From Agathobaculum butyriciproducens (GTDB lineage Bacteria > Bacillota > Clostridia > Oscillospirales > Butyricicoccaceae): 64,000 nucleotides of DNA. Shown here piece after piece: positions 15,995 through 25,134 of the stretch; the first letter of the stretch is position 1; the number at the start of each line of letters is the position of its first letter. The position numbers and the translations under genes were made by a program. The stretch is from contig QEKJ01000003.1 in assembly GCA_003096535.1 (NCBI GenBank), positions 137,068-201,067 on the forward strand. Direction: 5' to 3'. Under the pieces are notes generated by a model. The model saw only the letters and a list, made by a program, of their open reading frames with translations, made no database searches and was not told where the DNA came from.

Positions 15995-17257
15995 ATGGGT
16001 ATGACAATGACGCAGAAGATCCTCGCAAAGCATGCGGGTCTGGAAAGCGTAACGGCAGGTCAGCTGATCGAGGCAAACGTAGATCTCACGCTGGCAAACG
16101 ATATCACCGGTCCGGTTGCCATCCGAGAGATGGAGAAGGCGGGCTTCGATAAGGTGTTCGACAACACCAAGATCGCACTCGTAATGGACCACTTTGCACC
16201 GAACAAGGATATTAAGTCCGCTGAGCAGTGCCTCGAGTGCCGCGAGTTCTCCAAGAAGTACAACATCGTAAACTTCTTCGACGTTGGCGCAATGGGTATC
16301 GAGCACGCGCTGCTGCCGGAAAAAGGTCTGACCGCTCCCGGTGAGCTTATCATCGGCGCGGACAGCCACACCTGCACCTACGGTGCACTGGGCGCATTCT
16401 CGACCGGCGTCGGTTCTACCGACCTCGCGGCGGGCATGGCGACCGGCAAGGCATGGTTCAAGGTGCCGAGCGCCATCAAGTTTGTGCTCACCGGCAAGCT
16501 GAGCCCGTGGGTATCCGGCAAGGACGTTATCCTGCACATCATCGGCAAGATCGGCGTGGACGGCGCGCTGTACAAGTCGATGGAGTTCGTTGGCGAGGGC
16601 GCACACGCGCTGTCCATGGACGACCGCTTCACCATCTGCAACATGGCCATCGAGGCCGGTGCGAAGAACGGCATCTTCCCGGTAGACGACAAGACGATGA
16701 ATTACATCAAGGGCCGCGTAAACCGCGAGGTTACCGCATTCGAGGCCGACGCTGACGCCGAGTACGAGCAGACCATCGAGATCGACCTGTCTGCACTCCG
16801 TCCGACCATCGCGTGCCCGCACCTGCCGGAGAACACCAAGACCATTGACGACCTCGGCCATATTGAGGTTCAGCAGTCGGTCATCGGTTCTTGCACCAAC
16901 GGCCGCATCGACGATATGCGCGTTGCAGCCGAAATCCTCAAGGGCCGCAAGGTAAATCCGAATGTGCGCACCATCATCATCCCCGCAACACAGGAAGTTT
17001 ACCTGCAGTGCATTGAGGAGGGTCTGACCAAGATCTTCATTCAGGCTGGCGCTATCGTTTCCACGCCGACCTGCGGCCCGTGCCTCGGCGGTCATATGGG
17101 TATCCTGGCGCACGGCGAGAAGGCGGTTTCCACCACCAACCGCAACTTTGTCGGCCGTATGGGTCATATCACCTCGGAAATTTATCTGGCAAGCCCGGCC
17201 GTCGCTGCCGCAAGTGCGGTAGCAGGCTATATCTGCGCACCGGACGACCTGAAGTAA
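15995..17257 (+). CDS. leuC: 3-isopropylmalate dehydratase large subunit
   Basis: 420 residues, the shorter two-subunit (HacA-like) form. With LeuD it isomerises 2- to 3-isopropylmalate using a [4Fe-4S] cluster. The cluster cysteines are visible in GSCTNGR (~residue 300) and [13 protein letters not shown] (~residue 360), and the active-site [22 protein letters not shown] near 120 is typical. The ATG at 15995 is preferred (AGGAGGA eight bases upstream); a second ATG follows two codons later. 21 bp after leuA. Confidence 0.97.
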   Translation: MGMTMTQKILAKHAGLESVTAGQLIEANVDLTLANDITGPVAIREMEKAGFDKVFDNTKIALVMDHFAPNKDIKSAEQCLECREFSKKYNIVNFFDVGAMGIEHALLPEKGLTAPGELIIGADSHTCTYGALGAFSTGVGSTDLAAGMATGKAWFKVPSAIKFVLTGKLSPWVSGKDVILHIIGKIGVDGALYKSMEFVGEGAHALSMDDRFTICNMAIEAGAKNGIFPVDDKTMNYIKGRVNREVTAFEADADAEYEQTIEIDLSALRPTIACPHLPENTKTIDDLGHIEVQQSVIGSCTNGRIDDMRVAAEILKGRKVNPNVRTIIIPATQEVYLQCIEEGLTKIFIQAGAIVSTPTCGPCLGGHMGILAHGEKAVSTTNRNFVGRMGHITSEIYLASPAVAAASAVAGYICAPDDLK

Positions 17258-17274
17258 GGGAGGAAACACATACC

Positions 17275-17766
17275 ATGAACGCAAAAGGCAAGGTTTTCAA
17301 GTACGGCGATAATGTCGATACCGACGTTATCATCCCCGCACGTTATCTGAATATCGCAGACCCGAAGGAGCTGTCCACCCACGCAATGGAGGACATCGAC
17401 GCGGATTTCGTCAAGAATATGCACCCGGGCGACATCGTTGTCGCGACCCGCAACTTCGGCTGCGGCTCCTCCCGTGAGCACGCACCGCTTGTTCTCCGTG
17501 AGAACGGCGTTTCCTGCGTTATCGCGTCCTCGTTCGCGCGTATCTTCTACCGCAACGCCATCAACATCGGTCTGCCGATCCTCGAGTGCGAGGCAGCGGC
17601 GAACGGCATTGATGCAGGCGACGAGGTAGAAGTAGACTTCGACACCGGCGTGATCACCGACGTTACCAAGGGCGAGAGCTGGCAGGCAGCTGCATTCCCG
17701 CCGTTTATCCAGAACATCATCAAGGCGGGCGGCCTGCTCAAGTCGCTCAAGGAGAGAGAGGCATAA
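17275..17766 (+). CDS. leuD: 3-isopropylmalate dehydratase small subunit
   Basis: 163 residues, normal for the HacB-like type. It supplies the swivelling substrate-recognition domain of the LeuCD dehydratase. Signatures are [15 protein letters not shown] near the N-terminus and the substrate-binding loop [11 protein letters not shown] near residue 62. The ATG at 17275 has AGGAAAC upstream and lies 17 bp after leuC; a longer in-frame reading that overlaps leuC is not supported by the family alignment. Confidence 0.97.
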   Translation: MNAKGKVFKYGDNVDTDVIIPARYLNIADPKELSTHAMEDIDADFVKNMHPGDIVVATRNFGCGSSREHAPLVLRENGVSCVIASSFARIFYRNAINIGLPILECEAAANGIDAGDEVEVDFDTGVITDVTKGESWQAAAFPPFIQNIIKAGGLLKSLKEREA

Positions 17767-17770
17767 TCCC

Positions 17771-18847
17771 ATGGAATACAATATTGCTGTTGTCAAGGGT
17801 GACGGCATCGGCCCGGAGATCGTATCCGAGGCTATGCTCGTGCTCGATAAGGTCGGCGAGAAGTTCGGCCACAAGTTCAATTTCCAGGAGGTCCTCGCAG
17901 GCGGCTGCTCGATCGACAAGAACGGCATCCCGCTGACCGATGAGACCATCGAGATCTGCAAGAATGCGGATTCCGTGCTGCTCGGCGCGGTAGGCGGCCC
18001 GAAGTGGGACGATGTTCCGAGCGCAAAGCGCCCGGAGAAGGCACTGCTCGGTCTGCGCGCCGCACTGGGTCTGTTCGTCAACCTGCGCCCGGCGCAGATG
18101 CACAAGGCACTTGCGGATGCGTGCCCGATCAAGCCTGAGATTATTGGTGACGGCTTCGACATTCTCGTTTGCCGTGAGCTGACCGGCGACGTTTACTTCG
18201 GCAAGCACTACCGCCGCGAGAGCGACAAGGGCTGGGGCGAGACCGGCGCGGACGACATGAACTACTCGGTTTATGAGGTAGAGCGCATCGGCCGCCGTGC
18301 TTTTGAGATGGCGATGAAGCGCAATAAGAAGGTCTGCTCGGTAGACAAGGCAAACGTGCTCGAAACCAGCCGCGTATGGCGCGAAACCATGCACCGCATC
18401 AAGGACGAGTACCCGGAGGTCGAGTACACCGATATGTACGTTGACAACTGCGCGATGCAGCTTGTCCGCAATCCGGGTCAGTTCGATGTTATCGTAACCG
18501 GCAACCTGTTCGGCGATATTCTGTCCGATGAGGCTTCCATGATCACCGGCTCCATCGGTATGCTGCCGTCCGCCTCCATGAACGAGAGCGGCAAGGGTAT
18601 GTACGAGCCCATCCACGGCTCCGCGCCGGACATCGCGGGCAAGGGCATCGCGAACCCGATCGCGACCATCCTGTCGTGCGCGATGATGCTGCGCTACTCG
18701 TTCGGCCTCAAGGCCGAGGCAGACGCCATCGAAACCGCTGTTGAGAATGTCCTCAACGCAGGTCACCGCACCGCGGACATCGCCGCAAAGGGTGAGAAGG
18801 TACTGTCCACCTCCGAGATGGGTGCACTGATCCGCGAACAGCTTTAA
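17771..18847 (+). CDS. leuB: 3-isopropylmalate dehydrogenase
   Basis: 358 residues. NAD-dependent oxidative decarboxylation of 3-isopropylmalate to 2-oxoisocaproate, which is then transaminated to leucine. Seen are KGDGIGPEIVSEAM at the N-terminus, the arginine-containing LRPAQ and VCRELTGDVYFGKH substrate motifs, the metal/NAD segment NLFGDILSDEASMITGSIGMLPSASM, and the HGSAPDIAGKGIANPIAT cofactor loop. It begins five bases after leuD, whose last codons contain its ribosome site. Last gene of the operon; terminator at 18904. Confidence 0.97.
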   Translation: MEYNIAVVKGDGIGPEIVSEAMLVLDKVGEKFGHKFNFQEVLAGGCSIDKNGIPLTDETIEICKNADSVLLGAVGGPKWDDVPSAKRPEKALLGLRAALGLFVNLRPAQMHKALADACPIKPEIIGDGFDILVCRELTGDVYFGKHYRRESDKGWGETGADDMNYSVYEVERIGRRAFEMAMKRNKKVCSVDKANVLETSRVWRETMHRIKDEYPEVEYTDMYVDNCAMQLVRNPGQFDVIVTGNLFGDILSDEASMITGSIGMLPSASMNESGKGMYEPIHGSAPDIAGKGIANPIATILSCAMMLRYSFGLKAEADAIETAVENVLNAGHRTADIAAKGEKVLSTSEMGALIREQL

Positions 18848-18903
18848 GAATAATCAGGAATGAGTAATCCGTAATTATTACTCCGTGAATTTTTCCTATC
18901 AAG

Positions 18904-18938
18904 AAACCCGGTTGCGATTAGGCTGCAACCGGGTTTTT
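18904..18938. terminator. Terminator of the leu operon (probably shared with cstA)
   Basis: Perfect 12-bp stem AAACCCGGTTGC (18904-18915) / GCAACCGGGTTT (18925-18936), then TTTTC. It lies between convergent leuB and the cstA-like gene. Confidence 0.85.
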
Positions 18939-18996
18939 CGATAGTCTTGCGGCTTCGGTTTTTCGAAGCCGTTTTTGTTATATGGAGAAATCAGCT

Positions 18997-20733
18997 TTAC
19001 GCGTTCTCGCTGTTTCTCTCGCTCTTGGCATAGCTCTTGAACGAGTGGATAACGATCGTCAGACCGAGCACGATCAGCAGTACCGCAAGGATAAGCTGCA
19101 GACCGTTTGCGATGAATACCGCGCCCCAAGTGGTCTCACCGGCCGGAATAGCCGTTGAGGCGGCAGCAGAGATCGCCTTTACCATAGCGAGGAAACGCTG
19201 CACCAGCGCGGTGAAGGTAACACACAGCATGATGATCAGCGGCGGGAAGATCATCTTGTTGCTGCGGCCGGTAACCTTGAGGAATACGCAGAGCGTGATG
19301 AGCACCAGAGCGCTCAGCAGCTGGTTGGCAGAACCGAACAGCGGCCAGATATTGGCGTAGCCGATCTTGGTGAGCAGGAAACCAAATGCCAGCGTGATAA
19401 CCGTGGAGAAATATACGTTGCAGAACAGCTTGCGCCAGCCCTCGGCATGCTCCATGTCATCGACGGAGAACAGCTCCTGAAAGCTCATGCGGCCGATACG
19501 CGCAACCGCGTCCAGACTGGTCAGCGCCAGTGCGGAAACACACATGGTCATAAATGCAGTGGCAACATAAACCGGAACGCCGAACATCTCGAAGAAGCCT
19601 GCGACACCGCTGCTGAATACCTGGAACGGCGTGCCCGCTGCCGGCGTACCGTCAGCTGCTGCAGCAGCACCGGCAACGCACAGTGCCAGAACAGCCAGCA
19701 GGCTTTCCAGCACCATTGCGCCATAGCCAACCTTGGGCATGTCCTTTTCGTTCTCGATGGTCTTGGAGGACGTACCCGAGGAAACCAGGCTGTGGAAACC
19801 GGAAACCGCACCGCATGCAACGGTTACAAACAGGATCGGGAACATCGTACCGAGCTTCTCATTGGTAAAACCGGTGAATACCGGCAGGTTCATAGTCGGA
19901 TGTGCAACAACCAGACCGACAACTGCGCCTGCGATCATGCAGATGAACATGAAGGTGGTCATGTAGTCGCGCGGCTGCTTGAGCAGCCACATCGGAAGGA
20001 CAGCGGCGAAGAAGATATAAACGAAGGTGATATAGCTCCATGCTGCCTTGCCGAAGATAAGCGGGCAGTTCATGCCGATTGCAAAGGAGGCAACGATGCA
20101 CACAATGCCGACAACGGCTTCCTTCCAGCCGGTCAGGTTAAACTTTTTCTGGATAAGGCCGAGCACAACCGCGAATACCATAAACATGATGGAGATCATG
20201 CCTGCCGCACCGTTGGTGGTTGCGGCAGCAGCCAGCTCGGTAACGCCTGCGTCAGTGACAGTGTAGGCGTTGAATGTGCCCGCAACCATATCTGCGAATG
20301 CCGCAACAACGATGCAGCAGAAGATCCACGAGAAAATCAGGAACAGCTTGCGGCCGGTTTTGCCGATGTACTTCTCAATCAGCATACCCATCGACTTGCC
20401 CTTGTTCTTAACCGAAGCGTACAGTGCGCCGAAGTCGGCTACCGCGCCGAAGAATACGCCGCCGATCAGCACCCACAGCAGTACCGGCAGCCAGCCGAAC
20501 GCCGCAGCCTGAATTGCGCCGGTTACAGGGCCTGCGCCCGCGATGGAGGAGAACTGGTGACTGAATACCGTCCAGCCGTTGGTCGGTACAAAGTCCTTGC
20601 CGTCATTAAATTCAACGGCAGGCGTCTTGGCTTTCGGGTCGATACCCCATTTGTTCGCCAGCCAGCGTCCGTAGAAAACGTACGCGCCGAACAGAACAAC
20701 AGCCGCGATCAGCACAATTACAAGTGTGTTCAT
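18997..20733 (-). CDS. cstA: CstA-family transporter (carbon starvation / peptide or pyruvate uptake)
   Basis: 578 residues, integral membrane, with about 16 hydrophobic segments. The family signatures are visible: FVPTNGWTVFSHQFSSIAGAGPVTGAIQAA near residue 50 and GPLF-type helices through WLPVLLWVLIGGVFFGAVADFGALY, then SGTSSKTIENEKD and SLDAVARIGRMSFQEL. Characterised CstA relatives import peptides or pyruvate (family knowledge). The ATG at 20733 is chosen over an ATG 28 codons upstream that would run into the leader hairpin. The gene is preceded by a T-box leader, indicating control by a specific uncharged tRNA; amino-acid or peptide uptake is therefore a reasonable inference. Confidence 0.9.
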   Translation of the reverse strand: MNTLVIVLIAAVVLFGAYVFYGRWLANKWGIDPKAKTPAVEFNDGKDFVPTNGWTVFSHQFSSIAGAGPVTGAIQAAAFGWLPVLLWVLIGGVFFGAVADFGALYASVKNKGKSMGMLIEKYIGKTGRKLFLIFSWIFCCIVVAAFADMVAGTFNAYTVTDAGVTELAAAATTNGAAGMISIMFMVFAVVLGLIQKKFNLTGWKEAVVGIVCIVASFAIGMNCPLIFGKAAWSYITFVYIFFAAVLPMWLLKQPRDYMTTFMFICMIAGAVVGLVVAHPTMNLPVFTGFTNEKLGTMFPILFVTVACGAVSGFHSLVSSGTSSKTIENEKDMPKVGYGAMVLESLLAVLALCVAGAAAAADGTPAAGTPFQVFSSGVAGFFEMFGVPVYVATAFMTMCVSALALTSLDAVARIGRMSFQELFSVDDMEHAEGWRKLFCNVYFSTVITLAFGFLLTKIGYANIWPLFGSANQLLSALVLITLCVFLKVTGRSNKMIFPPLIIMLCVTFTALVQRFLAMVKAISAAASTAIPAGETTWGAVFIANGLQLILAVLLIVLGLTIVIHSFKSYAKSERNSENA

Positions 20734-20786
20734 GTTTTTTCGTCTCTTTCTTGAAATGATTTGCGATTCCGCAGCCAAAGGTACGC

Positions 20787-21119
20787 AAAAAAGCCTTCGT
20801 CCATGCAGGAGGATCACGAAGATGATCCTGCAAAGACGAAGGCATATACATTATTGCTGTATTTACTTCCGCGTTACCACTTTGCTTGCCGACAGTACGC
20901 TGCCGACCTCTCATTGCCGCCCGGTACCGCATTCTTCCGGAGGGCTTTTCCTGTTAACGGTGGATATCCGGCCTCGACTACTCGGCATTGCCTTTGATCG
21001 AAGCTGCTCGCAGGGGATAGCGAACCCGTGCCTTGCTGCCGTCTTGCACGACCGACGGCTTTCTGTGAGCGGTGATACGGATACGTCATGTCCTGTTCAA
21101 AGCATTTGGCTGCTGAACA
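20787..21119 (-). promoter_or_regulatory. T-box leader of the cstA-like gene (specifier tentatively AUC, isoleucine)
   Basis: Minus-strand leader. The T-box AAGTGGTAACGCGG is complementary to 20869-20882. The stem I apical hairpin GCCGTC...GACGGC is present. Pairing CAGG/CCTG below and CCGT/ACGG above defines a specifier loop whose standard position reads AUC (complement of 21016-21018); GCU or UUC in the same loop cannot be excluded. The terminator is GCCTTCGTC with its partner across a nested hairpin (20793-20843), followed by TTTTTT (20787-20792). Confidence 0.88.
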
Positions 21120-21125
21120 ATTCGT

Positions 21126-21154
21126 ATAATAGACCTCTTTTTGCCGTTTGTCAA
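21126..21154 (-). promoter_or_regulatory. Promoter of the cstA T-box transcript
   Basis: Minus-strand exact TTGACA (21149-21154), 17-bp spacer, TATTAT (21126-21131). Confidence 0.8.
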
Positions 21155-21267
21155 CCGGACAGGAGACGAAAAATGCAATTTGGGCAACACCTGCAAATCC
21201 GGCAGTATTGATAAATAAAAATTTGTTTATTTTTTAACGGCGTATCAGATACAGCAAGATTCTATAC

Positions 21268-21297
21268 TTGACAAATGCATTTTACACGGCTTATACT
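21268..21297 (+). promoter_or_regulatory. Promoter of the thiamin salvage operon
   Basis: Exact TTGACA (21268-21273), 18-bp spacer, TATACT (21292-21297), about 20 bp before the riboswitch. Confidence 0.75.
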
Positions 21298-21315
21298 GAT
21301 ATTATATAAAAGACA

Positions 21316-21400
21316 AGCAAGGGTGCTGTGATGAGCGGCTGAGAGGGCGAGAAACCCAACCTTTTGAACCTGTTGGTTAATGCCATTGTAGGGAAGCTGT
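21316..21400 (+). promoter_or_regulatory. TPP riboswitch (THI element)
   Basis: Conserved core seen in order: GGGTGC (21321-21326), GGCTGAGAGGGCGAGAAACCC, then TGAACCTG and GGTTAATGCCATTGTAGGGAAGC. These match the thiamin pyrophosphate aptamer. The downstream terminator supplies the expression platform. Binding of TPP should end transcription before thiD, shutting off all seven salvage genes. Confidence 0.95.
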
Positions 21401-21419
21401 CGCATTGCTGGGATTGAGT

Positions 21420-21458
21420 GCTTCGGTTTTGCCGCAGGGTGAAAACGAGGCGTTTTTT
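21420..21458 (+). terminator. Riboswitch-controlled terminator before thiD
   Basis: Stem GCTTCGGTTTT (21420-21430) / GAAAACGAGGC (21441-21451) with wobble pairs, then GTTTTTT. It lies between the TPP aptamer and the thiD start. Confidence 0.75.
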
Positions 21459-21497
21459 ATTTTCCCGGCAGCGATGATAAAATTGGAGGGAACAGGA

Positions 21498-22289
21498 ATG
21501 AAAACAGTGCTTACCATTGCCGGTTCGGACTGCTCCGGTGGTGCAGGTGTACAGGCCGATCTGAAAACCATGGCGGCACACGGCGTGTTCGGCATGAGCG
21601 TTATCGTATCAGTCGTAGCGGAAAACACCGCACGCGTGATCGACATTCAGGACATCAGTCCCCGGATGATCGAGGAGCAGATTGACGCGGTGTTTGAAGA
21701 CATCGTGCCGGATGCGGTTAAAATCGGCATGCTGTCCTCGCCGGAGTGCATGAAGGCGGTAGCCGGCAAGCTGGCACAGTACAAGCCGGCGCACATCGTG
21801 ATTGATCCGGTGATGTTCGCCAAAAACGGTGATCCACTGATGGATCCGGCGTCTGTCGGCACACTTATTGAGACCGTGCTGCCGTTTGCTGAGGTGCTGA
21901 CTCCGAACGTACCGGAGGCGCAGTATCTGGCAGATATGGAAATCCGCACGCCCGAGGACATGGAGGAGGCAGCACGCCGCATCTATGCCAAGGGCTGCAG
22001 GAACGTGCTCGTCAAGGGTGGCAAGAACATCGCAGGTGCGGTGGATGTACTATTTGACGGCGAGACCTGTCACCGCATTGAGATTGAGCAGATCAACACC
22101 ACCAGCACGCACGGCACGGGCTGCACACTGTCCTCTGCGATCGCATCCAATCTGGCGCTTGGCCACAGCGTGCCCGAGGCGGTAAAGCTGTCTAAAGAGT
22201 ACGTCACCGACGCTATCCGTCATGCACCCGGTCTGGGGCATGGCTGCGGTCCGCTTAATCATTTTTGCCGTATTTTTTCGGAGGAGTGA
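21498..22289 (+). CDS. thiD: Hydroxymethylpyrimidine (phosphate) kinase
   Basis: 263 residues, ribokinase fold. Phosphorylates HMP to HMP-PP for thiamin assembly. Characteristic: [25 protein letters not shown] with the substrate Gly/Ala motif, AVKIGMLSS near 75, DPVMFAKNG, and the anion-hole/catalytic base [18 protein letters not shown] motif (here [13 protein letters not shown], ~residue 208). The ATG at 21498 has GGAGGG seven bases upstream. First gene behind the TPP riboswitch. A second ThiD-like gene lies at 42875. Confidence 0.95.
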   Translation: MKTVLTIAGSDCSGGAGVQADLKTMAAHGVFGMSVIVSVVAENTARVIDIQDISPRMIEEQIDAVFEDIVPDAVKIGMLSSPECMKAVAGKLAQYKPAHIVIDPVMFAKNGDPLMDPASVGTLIETVLPFAEVLTPNVPEAQYLADMEIRTPEDMEEAARRIYAKGCRNVLVKGGKNIAGAVDVLFDGETCHRIEIEQINTTSTHGTGCTLSSAIASNLALGHSVPEAVKLSKEYVTDAIRHAPGLGHGCGPLNHFCRIFSEE

Positions 22290-22295
22290 AAGACA

Positions 22296-22805
22296 ATGAA
22301 AAAGAATTCTATCCGTAAACTGACCATTGCAGGCGTTCTCGTCGCAGTTGCAGTCGTTGGCAGCCTGTTTTCCATACCGGTGCTTGGCGCAAAGTGCTCG
22401 CCGGTGCAGCATATGGTAAATGTGCTCGGCGCCGTTCTGCTGGGCCCGTGGTACGCGCTCGGCATGGGCTTTGCAGCAGCACTGATTCGCAATGTGCTCG
22501 GCTTGGGAAGTCTGCTGGCATTCCCCGGCTCGATGATTGGTGCGCTGCTGTGCGGTCTGGCCTACAAGGCCTGCCCGAAGCTGCCGGTCGCTTACGTTGG
22601 TGAGGTATTCGGCACCGGCATTCTCGGCGGTCTGGCTTCCTACCCGATTGCCGCATTCGTGATGGGCAATACCAAGGCAGCTCTGTTCACCTTTGTGCCG
22701 TCCTTCCTCGTGTCCACTGCGGTAGGTGCGGCGATTTCGGTTCTGGTGCTGAGCGCCCTCAAGCGCACGCATGTTCTCAGCGCACTGGAAGGTGCTAAGC
22801 ATTGA
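22296..22805 (+). CDS. thiW: ThiW, thiazole-specific substrate component of an ECF-type transporter
   Basis: 169 residues and about five membrane helices. The N-terminal KLTIAGVLVAVAVVGSLFSIPVLGAKCSPVQHMVNVLGAVLLGPWYAL is characteristic of ThiW, the S component predicted to import hydroxyethylthiazole. It needs shared EcfA/EcfT energising subunits, which are not in this window. Its neighbours fit: thiM next in the operon phosphorylates the imported thiazole. The stop codon overlaps the thiM start. Confidence 0.92.
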   Translation: MKKNSIRKLTIAGVLVAVAVVGSLFSIPVLGAKCSPVQHMVNVLGAVLLGPWYALGMGFAAALIRNVLGLGSLLAFPGSMIGALLCGLAYKACPKLPVAYVGEVFGTGILGGLASYPIAAFVMGNTKAALFTFVPSFLVSTAVGAAISVLVLSALKRTHVLSALEGAKH

Positions 22806-23629
22806 TCGATACTATTAAAGCCGTTCTCGAAAACACGCAGAACCGCACACCGATGGTGCATTCCATCACCAATAATGTTACCATCAACGACTGCGCGAAT
22901 ATCATCCTTGCGGCAGGCGGCACGGCCATTATGGCGCAGGATGAGCGTGAGGTCGAGGAGATTACCTCGCACGCACAGGCACTTGTAATCAACATGGGCG
23001 CTGTCCGTGCACAGGAGGCCATGCTGCGTGCAGCCAAAATTGCAAAGCGCAACGGCCGTCCGGTCGTGCTCGATCCGGTAGCCGCCGGTGCCAGCACGCT
23101 CCGGCGTGAAATGTGTTCTCGCCTGTTGAGCGAAAATCTTGTTTCGGTCATTCGCGGCAATGCATCCGAGGTGCGGGCGCTCGCCGCAGGAGCCGAGCAG
23201 GAGACCGGCGTGGAAGCCAGTGCGCTCGACAGCGTGACCGAGGACAATTTACAGGAATCCGCAGCGTGGCTGCGGTCGTTCAGCCGCCGGACCGGAGCTG
23301 TCGTCATGCTCACCGGCGCGATGGATGTAATTACCGATGGAACCCGTACCGCAGTGGTACGCGGCGGCAGTGCGTATCTGCGGCGGATTACCGGCGCAGG
23401 CTGTATGCTCACCTCACTGACCGGCGTGTACTGCGGTGCGAATCCAGATATATTGTTAGAAGCCGCAGTCACTGCATCGGAGGTGATGAAGCATTGCGGA
23501 GAAACAGCCGAGGCGCGTGTGCGTAAAGAGATGGAGGGCACCGCTTCCTTTCGTACGCGCCTGATCGACGCAGTAAGTCTGCTGAATGCGGACGAACTGA
23601 CGACGAACCTCTGTTTGCAGATTCTGTAA
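22802..23629 (+). CDS. thiM: Hydroxyethylthiazole kinase
   Basis: 275 residues. Phosphorylates salvaged thiazole alcohol. The N-terminal MVHSITNNVTINDCANIILAAGG, the DPVAAGAS phosphate/substrate motif and the GAGCMLTSLTGVY motif with the catalytic Cys (~residue 200) are family-specific. The start is TTG at 22802, sharing TTGA with the thiW stop, with GGAAGG upstream in the thiW coding region. The four-base overlap implies translational coupling with ThiW. Confidence 0.95.
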   Translation: MIDTIKAVLENTQNRTPMVHSITNNVTINDCANIILAAGGTAIMAQDEREVEEITSHAQALVINMGAVRAQEAMLRAAKIAKRNGRPVVLDPVAAGASTLRREMCSRLLSENLVSVIRGNASEVRALAAGAEQETGVEASALDSVTEDNLQESAAWLRSFSRRTGAVVMLTGAMDVITDGTRTAVVRGGSAYLRRITGAGCMLTSLTGVYCGANPDILLEAAVTASEVMKHCGETAEARVRKEMEGTASFRTRLIDAVSLLNADELTTNLCLQIL

Positions 23630-23706
23630 GCAGAAAAATGCTGCCGGCAGAATTTTGCCGTCAGTCTTAGGAAAATCATCAACATACTTTCATTGGGGGT
23701 ACCACC

Positions 23707-24375
23707 TTGAACAACAAAACCACCGAAAGACTGCTTGCCGCAACGCAGGACATCTGGGAAGGCTATTTGAACCATCCGTTTGTCCACGGTATTGCCGACG
23801 GCAGCCTCGACATTCAAAAATTTCGTTTTTATCTTCTGCAGGATTATGTTTACCTGTTTGATTACGCAAAGGTGTTCGCGCAGGGCGTTGTCAAGTCCCG
23901 CGATCCCGAGATCATGCGTGTATTCGCAACCTCGGTGGCGAATATTCTCGGCGGTGAGATGAACATTCACCGCGGCTACATGAACCGTCTCGGCATCACC
24001 GAGGAGGACGCAGAGCGCGTCAAGCCATCGCTGAATAACGAGTCTTACACATCCTACATGCGCGCTGTTGCAGCCGAGGAAGGTCCGGCGGAGATTATGG
24101 CGGCTGTGCTTTCGTGTGCACTCAGCTATGAATACATCGCCAAGTGGATCGTCGCCAACTACCCGAACGCCGATCAGCATGAGTTCTACGGTGAATGGGT
24201 GCAGGGCTACGCATCCGAGGACTATGCGGCAGAAAACCGCAAGCTGGTCGCTTATATGGAGCGTCTGAGTGAGGGCTATACCGAGTCGCAGCTTGCGCGT
24301 CTGACCGATATTTTCGTCGCGTGCTCGCGCTACGAGAGCATGTTCTGGGACATGGCCTGGAACGAGGCGATGTAA
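23707..24375 (+). CDS. tenA: Aminopyrimidine aminohydrolase / thiaminase II
   Basis: 222 residues. Hydrolyses aminomethyl- or formylaminomethyl-pyrimidine breakdown products of thiamin to HMP. Active-site features of TenA are visible: LLQDYVYLFDYAKVFA (Asp and Tyr of the pocket), the nucleophile Cys in AVLSCALSYEYIAKW (~residue 137), and the C-terminal acidic residue in CSRYESMFWDMAW. It starts with TTG after GGGGGTACCACC; no suitable ATG is available. A 77-bp gap after thiM holds only a weak hairpin. It works with the ThiXYZ importer downstream. Confidence 0.94.
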   Translation: MNNKTTERLLAATQDIWEGYLNHPFVHGIADGSLDIQKFRFYLLQDYVYLFDYAKVFAQGVVKSRDPEIMRVFATSVANILGGEMNIHRGYMNRLGITEEDAERVKPSLNNESYTSYMRAVAAEEGPAEIMAAVLSCALSYEYIAKWIVANYPNADQHEFYGEWVQGYASEDYAAENRKLVAYMERLSEGYTESQLARLTDIFVACSRYESMFWDMAWNEAM

Positions 24376-24378
24376 GCT

Positions 24379-25134
24379 ATGCTGGAGTTTCAGAGCGTCG
24401 TTTTTCAGTACGACAGTGAGGATTTTAACATCATTGACGGTCTGTCCTTCCATCTTGAGAAGGGAGAATTTGTGTCGGTCATCGGGCCGTCCGGCTGCGG
24501 CAAATCCACGATTTTCCGCCTGACCAACCAGCTTCTGCCGCGCAGGAGCGGCGAGATTCTGGTAGACGGCAAGAGCATTGACGGACGGCGCGGCTACTGC
24601 GGCTACATGCCGCAGCGCGACCTGCTGTTTCCGTGGCGCACGGTGAACGAAAACCTGCGTCTGCCGATGGAGATTCGCGGCGGCATTTCCCGCGCGGAGA
24701 TGGACAAGCGTGCAGCGGAAACGCTCGAGCACGTCGGTTTGGCTGGCTGGGGCGACAAGCGCCCGGAGGAGCTTTCCGGCGGCATGCGTCAGCGTGCGGC
24801 ATTCGCGCGTACGCTGCTGACCGGCTCGGAACTGCTGCTGCTCGATGAACCTTTTTCCGCGCTCGACTTTCTCACGCGCATCACTATGCAGGAGTGGTTG
24901 CTCGACCAATGGGAGCAGGACAGCAAGACCGTCCTGTTCATCACTCACGATGTAGAGGAGGCTATTTTCCTGTCCGGCCGTGTTCTGGTCGTGGAGGATA
25001 CACCAATCCGCAAGCTGCACTCGTTTGAGGTGCCTGCACCGTATCCGCGCACGCGTGCGTGCCTGACCGACCCGAAGATGCTTGAGTTGAGAGAAAATCT
25101 GATTTCTCTGCTCAGAAAAGAGGTGCAGGCATGA
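24379..25134 (+). CDS. thiZ: ABC transporter ATP-binding protein, ThiZ-like
   Basis: 251 residues. Walker A GPSGCGKST (~residue 36), Q-loop YMPQRDLLFPW (the Q-D-L-L-F/L-P-W form of the nitrate/taurine/HMP importer group), signature LSGGMRQRAAFART, Walker B LLLLDEPFSALD and H-loop ITHDVEEA. It energises uptake of pyrimidine precursors with ThiX and ThiY. It starts four bases after tenA and its stop overlaps the thiX start (ATGA). Confidence 0.93.
   Translation: MLEFQSVVFQYDSEDFNIIDGLSFHLEKGEFVSVIGPSGCGKSTIFRLTNQLLPRRSGEILVDGKSIDGRRGYCGYMPQRDLLFPWRTVNENLRLPMEIRGGISRAEMDKRAAETLEHVGLAGWGDKRPEELSGGMRQRAAFARTLLTGSELLLLDEPFSALDFLTRITMQEWLLDQWEQDSKTVLFITHDVEEAIFLSGRVLVVEDTPIRKLHSFEVPAPYPRTRACLTDPKMLELRENLISLLRKEVQA

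Noticed and set aside
14171..17284. Very long minus-strand open frame opposite leuA and leuC, about 1000 codons
   Set aside because: It is a shadow caused by the strong third-position bias of the leu genes. Its translation has no recognisable domains and it runs straight through the leu T-box.
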